NCBI RefSeq assembly: GCF_011386835.1
Contig: NC_088792.1
Coordinates: forward strand, 66,899,287 to 66,963,286
Direction of reading: 5' to 3'
DNA: 64,000 bases
DNA from: Chrysemys picta bellii
Taxonomy: Eukaryota; Chordata; Testudines; Emydidae
A model generated the notes under the pieces. It was not told the origin of the DNA. It did not search any database and saw only the letters and a list, made by a program, of their open reading frames with translations. Both the position numbers and the translations under genes were made by a program. Shown piece by piece: positions 1 through 11,719 of the stretch (position 1 is its first letter; the number at the start of each line of letters is the position of its first letter).

Positions 1-200
1 ACATTGGAACTGAAATATATTTTATTCTGATAAATTGTTTGATAGAATATATGAAAAATATATTTATTTGTTAAGACTACAGAACCTAGATAAAAATGAA
101 TCATCATAATGTATATTCCTAGAAATAATGTTATTTATTTTAGGATGCAACACTACCTGTGAGTTTTATGTAGGCTAATTCTATAGTTGATTGGCTATAG

Positions 201-573
201 CAGGGGTGGCCAACCCGTGGCTCCAGAGCCGCATGCGGCTCTTCAGAAGTTAATATGTGGCTCCTTGCATAGGTGTTGACTCTGGGGCTGGAGCTACAGG
301 TGCCAACTTTCCACTGTTCAACCCACCCCCTCCCCATAGCCTGCTGCGAACTTGCTCCTCCCCCCTCCATCCCAGAGCCTCCTGTACGCTGATCGCGGCG
401 GGCAGGAGGCACAGGGAGGGGGAGGTGCTGATCGGCAGGGCTGTTGGCGGGCAGCAGGTGCTGGGGGTGGTGGTGGGGGGAGCTGATGGGAGCTGCTGAT
501 ATATTACTGTGGCTCTTTGGCAATGTACATTGGTAAATTGTGGCTCCTTCTCAGGCTCAGGTTGGCCACCCCG
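201..573. mobile_element. non-autonomous hAT-like element
   Basis: The left end is CAGGGGTGGCCAACC; the right end is GGTTGGCCACCCCG, its complement apart from a missing terminal T. The flanks ggctatag (193-200) and gtctacag (574-581) match at 6 of 8 positions, consistent with an aged 8-bp duplication. The interior is G/C-rich and contains only spurious ORFs. The recurring 'gtggctcc' near both ends is part of the subterminal repeat. Confidence 0.75.
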
Positions 574-581
574 GTCTACAG

Positions 582-3349
582 TGATGCATAAAGCAAAGTT
601 GAGTGCCCCTCCATAACTCAAGCCATGGAATAAACCCAGCAAAAATGTTAGCCAAAATGACTTCCCTCACTGGGGGCCTGGTCTAAAACCCATTTCAGTC
701 AACAGGAGTCTGTCCATTGACTTCACTGGGTTTTGAATCATGCCCTAGTAGTCTTGCAGTGCTATTCAAGTCCCCCTTTCAGTCCTCGAGAAGGTCAGCC
801 CGTATTAAAACAATTTAGAGAGCACTAAATACTATAAGTCCCAACTTCAGTTATATTAATGACACTGCAAGAGAACTGCAGATCTAGAAGACTCAAAAAT
901 GGTGGTTATATAGTTTGGAAGGCTATTAAAAGAAAGCTGAACTCAATTTATTCAAACCAGCTGTATGAAAGTTCACAGGAAAAGAAGCAATCATTAGCAT
1001 GAACAAACTGCAAAATGTAATTAAAAAAAACCACACAAACCCAACTTACAGCCATCTTAGTGAAACATACCAAAATTGAGAGCATAATGAAAGATGTCAT
1101 AATCCATTTTCAAACCATCTTGACTAGGAATGTCAGATTATTTTTCTAAAAAAGCTAATATTTTCAAGGACATTTTTTACTTAAAACACTAATGGACTTT
1201 TTCCTGTCAATCCATTAGTAAAGCAGATTTTAAACTGGTTTATAGTCTCCTACACTGAGCTCTGAAACGACCATTGCCATAAATTATATCCGTTTTTAGT
1301 AAAATGACTGCCTATAGCTAGCGGCTAAAGAATGCTGGTTGTAACAAAAACTTTTTTTAAAAGAAGTTGACAAGTTATTCATAGTGATAACTGCTCCTCA
1401 GCCCATGAACTTTCATAAACATGGGGCTAACCTTAGCCAAATGGATTCAGTTATCTTTTAGAGGCACAAGAGCATTCCTCAAGAGTATTTTGCTTGTTTT
1501 CTTATGTATCCATGTAGCAGTATCATGCTAGAGGGCCCTTGTAATCTTGCGATATCTTCTTAGCAGGTAAGAAACCTACTCCTGCAAGGAGTTGAACCAG
1601 GGAACTTTGGGTCAAAATGCAGGAATTCTACCACTGATCTAAACAAGACCTCACAGTAACCAGCAATATTACTTTTCAAGCCTCGAGTAACTACAGGGGA
1701 AGAGTGTGCCAGTTAGTTTCCAAATAATGTGTCACATCTGAACAGCAGAATTTAATCCTATACTAGTAGACCTATTTATAGCATTGTAAATCACTGTAAG
1801 TAATATCTCAAATACATTCCCTCTCTGCACAGCTGCAGATGCCAGCCTCATTCACCTATTTGTCAACCTCTCACAAAAACATCTCCCCACCTTCTCCCAG
1901 ACTAACTCTTACCCAGTCAACATCCTCCCTGAACTAAATCCATAAACCCATTGCTGACTCCTCAGTGCTCAATCAGTAAGTTAATAACCTCTACTGGGAC
2001 ATATGGGGTTAGCTGGAATTTGTTTTAACTACAAATGTTTGTGTATATTATATAGACACCCACGCACATTGTATAAATGTGTAGATATTTGATGGCATCC
2101 CTCTCCCACTATCCTTAGTGTGCCACAGTCTTGTAAATTATTAACTCTTCCAAAAGGGACAGGTTCTTTTCATAAGTTTCTACAGCACCTAGAAATAATG
2201 CTACGCTGATCCTGAGCAGGGTCTCTGGGATTTACTGCAACGTTACTGTTCAGCAACAGCAGCAGCTTTTAGAATTCATGAAACTGGTGATGCATTGCTC
2301 TGGCAGCCTCATCATATTCCTTAAGCATATCTGCAGCAGTCTGACTGAAATCCAGGGAATGCTTTTGCAGTATGAAGGAAAGCCCCCATTATTAGGAAAG
2401 CATACAGTATGGTATTTTTTCACTTCCTTAACAATGTGGTCGCATGCCACAGCAGTTATTCCCTTACAGTAACAGAATACAACCTTCAAGTCAGATTAAG
2501 ATTACAAACTGTACAAGTTGTCCCATATATTATTTTTGTTTGATTAAACCATAGGTAGTATTCTTTCTGCCATCCCCAATCCCCCCATTTATCTCCTGTA
2601 ACTAAAGCGTGAAGGAAGAGAAAACTAATTACATAATTGCTATATTTATTTTTAATAGCTTATTGTGGTAGTTTAGCTTCTTGGTGTCAGGGCTGAGATT
2701 TCCCTGTACTAAGGGCAAATACTACTGATACACAACACATGGTTATCAAGCTTTGTATGATTCTTAATAGCCCCGCATGCAGCTGTTTCCTTAGGTTAAA
2801 GAAAGATATTGCATGGTGTTTTAGGGATAATGTGATGGTTGCCACAGAAACAAATAGGAATTTAAAAAAGACACACAGAGAAACAGACACACACAGAGAC
2901 AGAAAGAAGGGTTAAATCTACATTTGTGCTAGCAGCCAAGCAAGGGAAAAACTTTCTGCTTTGAGATTTTAGCTTGAGAAGTAACCTGCAAATGAGAAAT
3001 ATTGGGATTCTGGCCTCTTCAGCCTCTTTTAAACAGATAAAGGAAGCAGGGAGTGGGAAAGAAGAGGGGTAGAAGGCCTTGGCTTTTTACATTAAAAATT
3101 CAGGCCTTGTCTAACCTGGGAGACTATGGTGACAGATGAACTAGTGAAATGAGCCACTGAGAGAAGGAATTTGAATCAGTCTGTTTAAAATACTTTGGTT
3201 TCTATTAGTATCTGTCTAATATCTAATGTCTAATCAACATTTTGGAGAAATTATCTTTGTTAATGATTCAGTAACTCAGCCCCTGAATTAAAGTACTGGC
3301 GCTGACATAAACCCCAAAAGGTAAAAACCAAGGACCATACCTGATAGCC
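582..3349. other. unassigned AT-rich sequence
   Basis: No gene or full repeat is recognised. It holds an ancient-repeat-like fragment with 'ttgacttcactggg' near 718-732, an A-rich run near 1022, and the weak coding-remnant candidate at 2276-2470. The remainder shows nothing I can name. Confidence 0.5.
2276..2470 (-). pseudogene. possible short coding remnant, frameshifted
   Basis: On the minus strand one frame reads GITAVACDHIVKEVKKYHT from 2470 downward. After a frameshift near the G run (about 2388), another frame reads TAADMLKEYDEAARAMHH and ends at a TAA at about 2276. Both stretches are protein-like (amphipathic, not low complexity). A pyrimidine-containing AG lies just upstream of the first. 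I do not recognise the protein. It could be a terminal exon remnant, a retrocopy fragment, or chance. The frameshift argues against a functional exon unless it is an assembly error. Confidence 0.25.
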
Positions 3350-3357
3350 TCATAGAC

Positions 3358-3693
3358 CAGGGGTCGACAACGTTTGGCACGCGGCTCGCCAGGGTAAGCA
3401 CCCTGGTGGGCCGGGCCAGTTTTATTTACCTGCTGACGTGGCAGGTTTGGCCGATTGCGGCCCCCACTGTCCACGGTTCGCCGTCCCGGGCCAATGCGGG
3501 CAGCGAGAAGCAGCGCGGGCAAGCGATGTGCTGGCCGCGGCTTCTCGCTGCCCCCATTGGCCCAGGACAGCGAACCACGGTCAGTGGGGGCCGCAATCGG
3601 CCGAACCTGCCGCGTCAGCAGGTAAATAAAACTGGCCCGGCCCACCAGGGTGCTTACCCTGGCGAGCCACGTGCCGAACGTTGCCGACCCCTG
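3358..3693. mobile_element. foldback hAT-type element, perfect 8-bp TSD
   Basis: Each arm runs about 155 bp and the element is almost fully palindromic. The left end is CAGGGGTCGACAACGTTTGG; the reverse complement of the right end is CAGGGGTCGGCAACGTTCGG. TCATAGAC flanks both sides exactly (3350-3357 and 3694-3701). Several ORFs on both strands arise only from the mirrored GC-rich arms. The same family, more diverged, occurs at 7792-8092. Confidence 0.9.
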
Positions 3694-4012
3694 TCATAGA
3701 CCTTTAAAAAAAAAAAAAAACACCTTGGAAAAAGCTTTACAGACCTTATTTATATTCCATTAAAAAAAAAGGCACATAATTCCAATTTAAGATAAAATTG
3801 TTGCAAATCATCTTTAAAACTGTTGTGCAAATGGAGGGTAACTTTGGTTAATAAATATTGCTTTGAATTTCTACAGTGCATTGCATTGAGATAACTCAAA
3901 GCAGTTTACAAAGGTGGGGAAAGTTTACAAAGGTGGCGAAAGTAAGGCAGAAAGCACTTAAGTTTGCCCATGATAACACTGAGTCAGCGTTAGGGTTGGG
4001 GACAGGACCTTG
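3694..4012. other. A-rich tract and unassigned sequence
   Basis: An A run lies just right of the foldback element (about 3705-3720), with a second A-rich patch near 3760. Nothing else is recognised. Confidence 0.5.
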
Positions 4013-4020
4013 GTCTGCAT

Positions 4021-4241
4021 CAGGGCCGGCTCCAGGCACCAGCTTCTCAAGCAGGTGCTTGGGGCGGCCGCTCCGGAGAGGGGCGGCAGGTCCAGGTATT
4101 CGGCAGCAATTCGGCAGACGGTCCCTCACTCCGCCTGGGAGTGAAGGACCTCCTGCCGAATTGCCGCCGCAGATCGCAATCGTGGCTTTTTTTTTTTTTT
4201 TTTGGCTGCTTGGGGCGGCCAAAACCCTGGAGCCGGCCCTG
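4021..4241. mobile_element. short non-autonomous hAT element, perfect TSD
   Basis: Ends CAGGGCCGGCTCCAGG and CCTGGAGCCGGCCCTG are exact inverted repeats of 16 bp. GTCTGCAT flanks both sides (4013-4020 and 4242-4249). The interior carries a long T run (about 4188-4203) and repeated GCGGC/AATTCGGC words. No coding potential. Confidence 0.92.
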
Positions 4242-4249
4242 GTCTGCAT

Positions 4250-6242
4250 ACACTTAATTCCCTGCTTTAACGCTGAACAATGTTGTCCCCTTAACTAGCA
4301 CTATTATTTATGAAAAGGTTATTTAGAAAATCATTTAAATAAATACAAAACATAAAAGCTAATAAACTTTTAGCTTTGGGGGGGGTATTCTTAAATACAC
4401 TTTGCTATTTAGGAGCTGTCAAACTCCATTCAATAGCAAAGTGGTTCTGTGGAGGTTGAATTCTGGAGAACCACTCATCTACAGATCACATAGGTATTAA
4501 AATACAATGCTTTGTAAAAGGCTTTACCGTGGCAAGGTTAAAGGTATTAAATGAGAAAATATGGTGAGGCTTCATGGGATTGGGAGGCAGATTACAGGAC
4601 GGTCCATTAGAAAGCTGCCCCATGCCACTTATGTTAATACTAGAGGCGGCATTCATTCAGAACAAGTACAACCCAACTTCATAATGTCTCGTTTATCCTG
4701 TCTCCACCATTTGTATGAATGATCTGGAAGACCAAGGAGTCTGTTGTGATTTCATATAGGATCTTACGAAGAAAAAGTCAATGGGAGAATGCTGCTTATG
4801 CTTGTATGTGCCTAGGATGTTGAATCATTTCTTAACCATTAATTTATGCTGTTCAAGGCTGCCTTTACCAAGTGACTTTATTTCCTACCTATGAAAAGGT
4901 GGAAGTAATAGCAATAAGCATTCTAAGGACTATGTGTTTTTCTGTCCTTGAAGACTTGGCTTATTGGTAGAGTCGGGTGGAGAAAGTTAATTCCGTTTTG
5001 CAGAAGATGTAGATATTTTGAAACTGGTTTAGTTCTGATTAGAAACAAAAAACTGAAGTTTTGAAATACCGTGTGAAAGGGAATAAGGTCCTGGAGATGT
5101 GGACTCTAGAAGCAATTGGGCACTTGGCCCAGGGGCATTCTGCCCACTGGCTACCCCAGAGCTTGGAAGCCCAGGTTACTGAGAAGGCGGGCAAGCTGGC
5201 AGGAAACCAGGCAGAGTTCCATTAGAACTTCAGCAAAGTGGACCACTTTCTGCTAAACATTTTGATTTACCTGAAATTGGCAAATTCTGACAAAACAATG
5301 TTTGGTTGGAAATTTTCCAGCAAGCTCTACTGGCTAGCAATCACTCCCAAATCTGTTTGACAAGCACTAAAATGTACTGAGACAAATGATCTCCTCACTC
5401 ACTGCTATGCAAATCCAATGGTGTTAATGTCAGCTGAGTACCATAGGAGTACCTAACCCTGCAAGGCGCTGGGTGTCTCCAACTCCTACTATATCAAAAG
5501 GAATTCCAGCCATTCTGTTCTTCACAGGTTTAGATCCTGTGAGAGCAGAATTTGTCCAATTATTAGTACATTTTTAAAAAACCTCATGAATTGTGTAACA
5601 ATCAGCAAGTAGTAACTTTGGTAGGATCTGAAATGGGAATAAGGAAGGCTGAGAGAACACAAACTATCAGATAGGAAACTATGCTCCTCCAACATTAACT
5701 TTTTAACAGAACATAAAAAGCGGAAGGACCCCCATATACTACATAGTGCTGCCTAACTATATTTGGGGATATCCAGGAAGATAAGTCTAGCAGAGATGCT
5801 TCAGGTCTTTCTTCTAGCAAAGTCAACATTTCCCCAATAGAGTGAGTCTCTACTCTTCTGCTTATGTCTCGTTTTTTTAGTTAAATAAGCCTATATATAT
5901 AGAGAGAGAGAGAGAGCAAATAAATAGTTCCCTTGGAAGCTGACAAAACTGTTCTTGTTATTGCCAGAAAAATGCAACCTTCTAGTCTAGAGAATCTGCT
6001 AGGACAGAGTCTGTCTGCCATTTTCATATCTGCTCAATAAAGTCTTTTCCTTTTGTTATTTCCACACTCAAGAAAGACCAAGTATAGATAGTAAAATCTC
6101 TTGGCCGAGGTGAAACTGCAAAATTACCTTAGGTAAATAATATGGTGCAGTCTTGGTCAACACCCTTGTCCAGTGCAATACTAAATAAAGGTGAATTGTA
6201 TGAATTGCATGAATGAGAATGCAATAATACAATGCAAATGAA
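4250..6242. other. unassigned sequence with TA/GA microsatellite
   Basis: The only named feature is a (TA)n(GA)n microsatellite at 5892-5916. A G run sits at 4379-4386. No ORF, repeat end or RNA gene is recognised. Confidence 0.5.
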
Positions 6243-6440
6243 GAGGAAGGACAGTCCAGTGGTTAGGGTGCTAGCATGGGACTTAGGAGACCAGGTTCAA
6301 TTCCCTGCTCTGTCACAGACTTCCTATGTGACCTTGGGCCAGTCCGTACTCAATCTGTGCCTCAGTTCCCAGTCTGTAAAAATGGGAGTAATAGTATTTT
6401 CCTATTTCACAAAAGTGCTTCTGTCAGAGCACTGTGGACA
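6243..6440 (+). mobile_element. MIR-type SINE
   Basis: A tRNA-like head with a perfect Pol III B box GGTTCAATTCC at 6294-6304 is followed by the conserved CORE region ('tatgtgaccttgggccagtc') and then 'ctgtgcctcagttcccagtctgtaaaaatggg'-type sequence typical of MIR. It is an old fossil with no coding capacity. Confidence 0.8.
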
Positions 6441-6499
6441 CGCCTCATGTCCTAATGGGGGCACTACGTGGACACTCTTCTACACATCTATCTACTGAT

Positions 6500-7265
6500 T
6501 ACCTTAAAAATAACTATTTATATAACACCAAGGAGCATATAAATACCGCTCCAAATGTGCTCTTCCCAACCACTGTCACACACTATCCTGCTTAACACTT
6601 CAGACAGCAGCCTGTACCCATAAAGAACTGACAGAGAACCCCTTGTCTAAATTATCCTGCATAGAGGAGTCTGCTTCTACCTTCCACCATGGTCTCCTTC
6701 TGCTGGCAGAGTGCTTTTCCTGGAAACCTAGAAACATAGGCATCTAACTGGGCAGGAAATAAGAATGACAGTATTTCTGATTTATCATTAGATAGTGAAT
6801 ATACCTTCCTAAACAGATGAGTGTGAAGCCTCCACCCCATCTAACATTTCTTATACTGAACTGTGAAAAAAAGCACACAACTCCTTAATGTCCTTTTAAG
6901 AACTAGCCAAAATGGAAACGTAAGTTGGATTAGACAACTTCCAAGTAGAGAGCAGTAAAGACTATACAGGTTTGGAGTGAAAAGCCTTCTTTTTACAACA
7001 GCCTGAACTCTGCTGAATCCAAAAGACTTTCCCCTTTTTTGACCTCCAACCTGTGGATCAGTCGCTTCCCAAACAGAAACTGGTGTGTAAACATCAAGCT
7101 CCTATGTCTACATCAGGGTCCAAATGAGGAGGCCACATGTCAGGCTACTCAAAATTTTTCTCTCTTTACACCTGAGCTAAGGAATCCACCTTTGAGAGTA
7201 TATAGGCCATATTTAAAATAAGCCAGTAGTCCTGGGTCTTTCAGGAGAAAAAAAATGCAGTAAAC

Positions 7266-7298
<33 letters not shown>

Positions 7299-7743
7299 AT
7301 AACTCTCACTAGGAATCTGATACTGTATACAACGTGATGACAGACTTCTGGTAAACCTAGGCAGCTAGCAGGTACTCCATATTCCCTGGGAAGGATGTTA
7401 GATGTTATTTTCAGCCTTTAAGCAAGAGAGACAAAATTATCCTGCCACACTAGGCTGCATTGCTTCCTCAAAGGTCCTAAAGCTTCTGTCTGGATTTCAT
7501 GTCAACTGTCCTTATTTGTCATTTGGGGCAAGAAAAATCAACACATGAGTCAGGCACTAATTTTGGTGCATGGCTCATGCTGCAGAGTGCAACACAAGAT
7601 GAACTTCCATGCTTCTCTACCCTTTAGCAAAGGATAGAGTACCAGATAGATGGGTATAGGGGAAAAAGCAACAGCATATATGGGAGCAAATGACAACTTT
7701 GCAATTTTTGTCAAAACTATGTTACTTAATCCTGAAAAAGAAC
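6500..7743. other. unassigned sequence with GT/GA microsatellite
   Basis: A (GT)n(GA)n microsatellite spans about 7267-7298. Short ORFs here have no recognisable motifs. No repeat family could be named. Confidence 0.5.
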
Positions 7744-8295
7744 AGACTCATAGACTTTAAGGCTAGAAGGGACCATCACCATCATCTGGTCCAGGGATCG
7801 GCAACCTTTGGCACGTGGCCCGTCAAGGAAAGCCGCTGGCGGGCCAGGACGGTTTGTTACCTGCAGCGTCTGCCGGTTCGACCGATTGCAGCTCCCACTG
7901 GCTGCGGGAAGCGGCATGGGCCGACAGATGTGCTGGCCGCCTCTTCCCGCAGCCCCCATTGGACTGGAGCGGCGAACTACGGCCAATGAGAGCTGCGATC
8001 GGCAGAACCTGTGGATGCTGCAGGTAAACAAACCGGCCTGGCCTGCCAGCGGCTTTCCCTGATGATCCGCGTACCAAGGTGGCCAATCCCTGATCTAGTC
8101 TGACCTCTTGCACATTGCAGGCTACAGAACCTCACCTACCCACTCCTGTAATACACCCCTACCCCGGGCTGAGTTCCTGAAGTCCTCAAATCATGATTTA
8201 TAGTTACAGAGAATCCACCATTTACTCTAGTTTAAACCTGGAAGTGACCCATATCCTATGCTGCAGAGGAAGGAACCCCCCTCCCCCCAGGGCTG
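7744..8295 (-). mobile_element. CR1 LINE 3' end, split by a hAT element
   Basis: Read on the minus strand, the right part (8093 to about 8295) and left part (7744-7791) form one CR1 3' tail of the same type as 24795-25240 and 57623-57758: 'tctgacctc', 'acagaacctcacc' and, at the terminus, 'tcatagactttaagg'. A 301-bp foldback element separates the two parts. Confidence 0.8.
7792..8092. mobile_element. foldback hAT element nested in CR1
   Basis: The ends are CAGGGATCGGCAACCTTTGG and, from the right, CAGGGATTGGCCACCTT, with long imperfect arms. The flanks atctggtc (7784-7791) and atctagtc (8093-8100) are an 8-bp duplication with one mismatch. It belongs to the same broad family as 3358-3693 but is more diverged. 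The overlapping GC-rich ORFs on both strands are by-products of the arms. Confidence 0.88.
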
Positions 8296-10016
8296 TCATC
8301 TCAGGAATTAAAACTAAAAACGCAACCAGAATACATTTGATTTTAAGGGTGTTTTTCTTTTATTAAATGTAAAACTAGCCAAGTAGTCTTAGATGATTTC
8401 AAATAATTAAAAGGCTATTCCACAAAAGCAACACAGAAGTCCCAATCCCGCTTGCCTCACTCATGTGGGTATACTCATGTTTGGTGAACAGGATTTATGC
8501 ATTGCTTTACATTGGATAATCAGCTTGGCAGTGACTCCAGTTCTTAACAACGTCATAGGATACTTTGCAGACAACGCATGCTCATCCTCACAGGTCAGTA
8601 TTCAATTATCAAAAGCAGTGAGCAATTTTTGTAGTTTCTCAAACCACAGCTTGTCTAGGATAAATTTGAGACTGTATCCTCTACTGTTTCCACTCGGTTA
8701 GCACTCAGAGTAATTAATCACCTAACACTGTAATAAAAGAAAAATAATAATAAGTGGCTAGATGTACTACAATACTTAGATTCGGTTATGCATATACATT
8801 GTATATATGTAAGGCTAATGTAAAAAAAAAAAACAGTTACTTATGTTTGTCCAGAAGAAATCACATGAACATTTTAATAATTGTATAGCATACAGGTCTT
8901 CATTTATTCAGTACATTACATTTTCAGCAAACTACATGAGAAGTATTATCTTGGTCTAGAATCATTTCTTGCAGAATCATTTCAGAATAATGTTTTATCT
9001 ATGATGCAACCAGCTGTTTTATTGCATCACTCCACTCAGAAATTGGTACTTCTGCATACTAATTTTTATTGCCAGTTCTCTTACATTCAAAAAACAAAAA
9101 CACATTCAAAGCCCAATGAAAGCTGGTATGAAATTTCCCTATGAAGGTCACTCTGCAATGAAAAGGGTTATAAATGACACGATCCATCAACATTTAAAGC
9201 CTGTAAATAAGAACAATTAAAATCAAATACAAAAGGGAAGTAAAACAAAAATCACAGGGGAAGAAATCACACCTTCAATTGATTTAGACAGGCATTAGAA
9301 ACACTGGCATGTGATTTACTGTCAGAAACTAAACACACTGGTGTGGGCTAGTTGTAAAGAAAAAATACTGTCATTTTTTTCCTGTTCAAGAGCTGGTGCA
9401 CTGAATCTTAGAAACTACAGGTTCACCCAGAGTGCATGCTTCTTTTGATGTTAAAAGGAAAAAAATTAACCTTCTGCATACCTTCTATATTAAAGCTCAT
9501 TAATGAAAGGCTAAATGTTTAATTCACTGGGATGTTTCTGCTTTTTGTCATTTCTGTATAGTTAACAGGATCATAATTCAAATAGGTCACACATTGTAAA
9601 TATTCTTACAATATTGTTTTTTCTTTCTCTGTAATTAGACCACCTTTTGTTACTAAGAATCCTATAAACTGTTTAACTATGAGGGGTTGTAAACTGCTCG
9701 TATTAAAAATTAGGTGTTGTCTCCTCCTCCTAACTTCATGCTATGGGAACTGTAACAAGGAAAATATATAATACATACAGTCAACATTACATCTCTGACA
9801 CCTTTTTTTGATTGGTTTAACCCAGTTGACATCACAAGTACACTGTGCAGCTTCTGACACATTTCTGTTTCAATGTCCATTCACCTAAGTAACTCCCACC
9901 AAACAAGTTAACACCAACAAGAGCCATCACTCTATTGACAACAGAACAGAAGACAACATTCTCTTATCTAAATTCTGGCTAAACACAAAGAAAATTGGCA
10001 TAGTAACTAAGGCCAT
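8296..10016. other. unassigned AT-rich sequence
   Basis: No gene, RNA or repeat boundary is recognised. There is an A run near 8822 and short non-conserved ORFs only. Confidence 0.45.
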
Positions 10017-10460
10017 GCTGGTTTTGTCTTTCCTGTATTCTTTTTTCTTTGAAGAGTTTTGGTGGGAAACAAAAAATAAAACAGCAAATTCTTGCTTTCT
10101 TCGGCCCACACTTTGCACACTGCTCCATAAAGGCTGAGGGGCAGTGGATAGTATAGAGGTGCGGCATAGGGTGGCCAGGTGTCTGGTCGAAAAGGGGACC
10201 TCACAGTGTCCGGTCAAATCTGTTGACTGGACAACCTAAGTCCAGTTACTGCAGGTGGGGGAGGCAGGGATACACCGAGTCATCATGTGCTCCAGCCCCA
10301 CTCAGTTGGGACTGCTTCCTACCTTCGTTGGGTGGCTGCAGGTCCCAGTCACAGCTCTCAAGGGTTAGGGCCAAAGAGAGCAAGAATTTGCTGTTTTAAT
10401 TTTTTTGTTTCCCACCCAAACTCTTCAAAGAAAAAAACACAAAGAAAGACAAAACCAGCA
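10017..10460. repeat. inverted repeat, ~90-bp arms around a 262-bp centre
   Basis: The left arm (10017-10106) and the reverse complement of the right arm (10369-10460) align over about 90 bp with few mismatches and small gaps. Both arms contain 'tttctttgaagagttt', 'ggtgggaaac' and 'aaaacagcaaattcttgct'. The centre starts with 'agggtggccaggtgtctgg', a segment also found in reverse, diverged form near 11850-11935. The identity of the arms is unknown to me. Confidence 0.75.
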
Positions 10461-11440
10461 GTATTTCACATTGCTTTATGCTACAGATTTTGTTGCAATT
10501 TATTTTCAAAATAAAGTCTCAGGATTATAGGGGAAGTTACATGAAAAATTCTCGAAATTAATGTTCACAATTTTACGCTCAAAATCTGAGGGAGCAATTA
10601 AAAACGGTGCAAGTTTAGGTGTGTGGATTAAGGCTCTTTTTGAATGTTTGCCATTTAAGGTGTTACTTCTGTGACCAAGAAGACTACTTGCACCATGCAA
10701 TACCCTCTTCAATTTGCTCCTGCATTCTTTCTTGCAATGTAATCCCACTCCCACCCGCAAAAATCTTAGATCCTGCAAAACCCGCAAGAGAGATTTCTCC
10801 CATGCCACAAAAATAATTATATATTATATAAATAAAATAAAAGCCAACTTTTTTTAATATATAAAATAAAATAAGTTTGCTTTTTATATATTAAAAAAAA
10901 TGGAATTCAGACACAATTTTTACCACAAAAAGAATTTTGTGGCGGGAGGGATAGCTCAGTGGTTTGAGCAAAAGTCTGCTAAACCCAGGGTTGTGAGCTC
11001 AATCCTTGAAGGGGCCCTTAGGGATCTGGGGCAAAAATCAGTACTTGGTCCTGCTAGTGAAGGCAGAGGGCTGGACTTGATTACCTTTCAGGGTCCCTTC
11101 CAGTTCTATGAGATAGGTATAAACAAATCTTGCTTAAACCATGTAAAAATACTTTAACACCTGTTTAAATAGGCAGCAAATCTCTTTCTATCCCTTGCTT
11201 ACATTTAAATATTAAAACCTTTATTTAAAGAAAAGAGGAAAATCTTGCTTTACATTATGAAATTCTATTTATGGCAAACTGTGTTTTCCCACAAATTACT
11301 GCAGTCTGGTTTTTGTGTCCACCCAATCCCACCCACAACAAAGTCCATTTTACCCGATCCCACTGTTATGGCAGTGGGTCTGGCGGGCCCGTGTGATCCC
11401 AGTCTCTACTGGGCTCTACTAGCACTTTCGTAAGGGTTGC
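10461..11440. repeat. decayed unclassified repeat interrupted by a SINE
   Basis: Segments at about 10690-10805 and 11300-11440 share 'cccacccgcaaaa'/'cccacccacaac'-like words and appear to be parts of one old repeat, separated by an AT-rich stretch (10805-10900) and the SINE at 10943-11120. An ORF on the minus strand (10506-10808) has no recognisable domain. Confidence 0.35.
10943..11120 (+). mobile_element. CryI-type (tRNA-derived) SINE
   Basis: The head 'gggagggatagctcagtgg' carries an A box at about 10952-10962, and 'gagctcaatcc' at 10995-11005 is the B box with one change. The body 'gatctggggcaaaaatcagt' and the tail 'cagggtcccttccagttcta' follow. I recognise this as the cryptodiran turtle SINE; it is the strongest taxonomic marker here. 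It is not a tRNA gene because there is no acceptor stem closure. Confidence 0.88.
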
Positions 11441-11719
11441 TGTGTCAGGACCTGGGCAGATAAAACCCTAGGACCTGATTCAAAATACACAGACCTCAGT
11501 GGAAGTTTTTCCATTCACTTTACTGGGCTTTGGCTCAGGCTCCTAATGCAGGACAAAGCAGACAGAACAATCAGACTATACATGTTATTTTATGGAAAAA
11601 ACGGTTCACACTTGTGAACAGACAGTAATCAGAATTGTTCTTTAGTATTAATCCACTATCTCTGACAACCATTCATATGTATTCTCAATGTCTCTGCATT
11701 ACCAAAGTTCCTGGGCAAT
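11441..11719. other. unassigned, ancient-repeat-like words
   Basis: It contains 'cctcagtggaagtttttcc' and 'ctgggctttggctcaggc' fragments resembling old amniote repeats with the 'tgacttcaatggg' core. Otherwise nothing is recognised. Confidence 0.4.

Noticed and set aside
3268..3699. Mirror-image ORFs with nearly identical protein on both strands
   Set aside because: A direct result of the palindromic arms of the foldback element, not genes.
10506..10808. 100-codon minus-strand ORF
   Set aside because: No domain recognised, and it overlaps a decayed repeat bearing cccgcaaaa-type words.
10943..11020. tRNA gene
   Set aside because: A and B boxes are present but the cloverleaf does not close and the sequence continues into a SINE body; the same applies to the minus-strand copies at 11981, 44577 and 53785.
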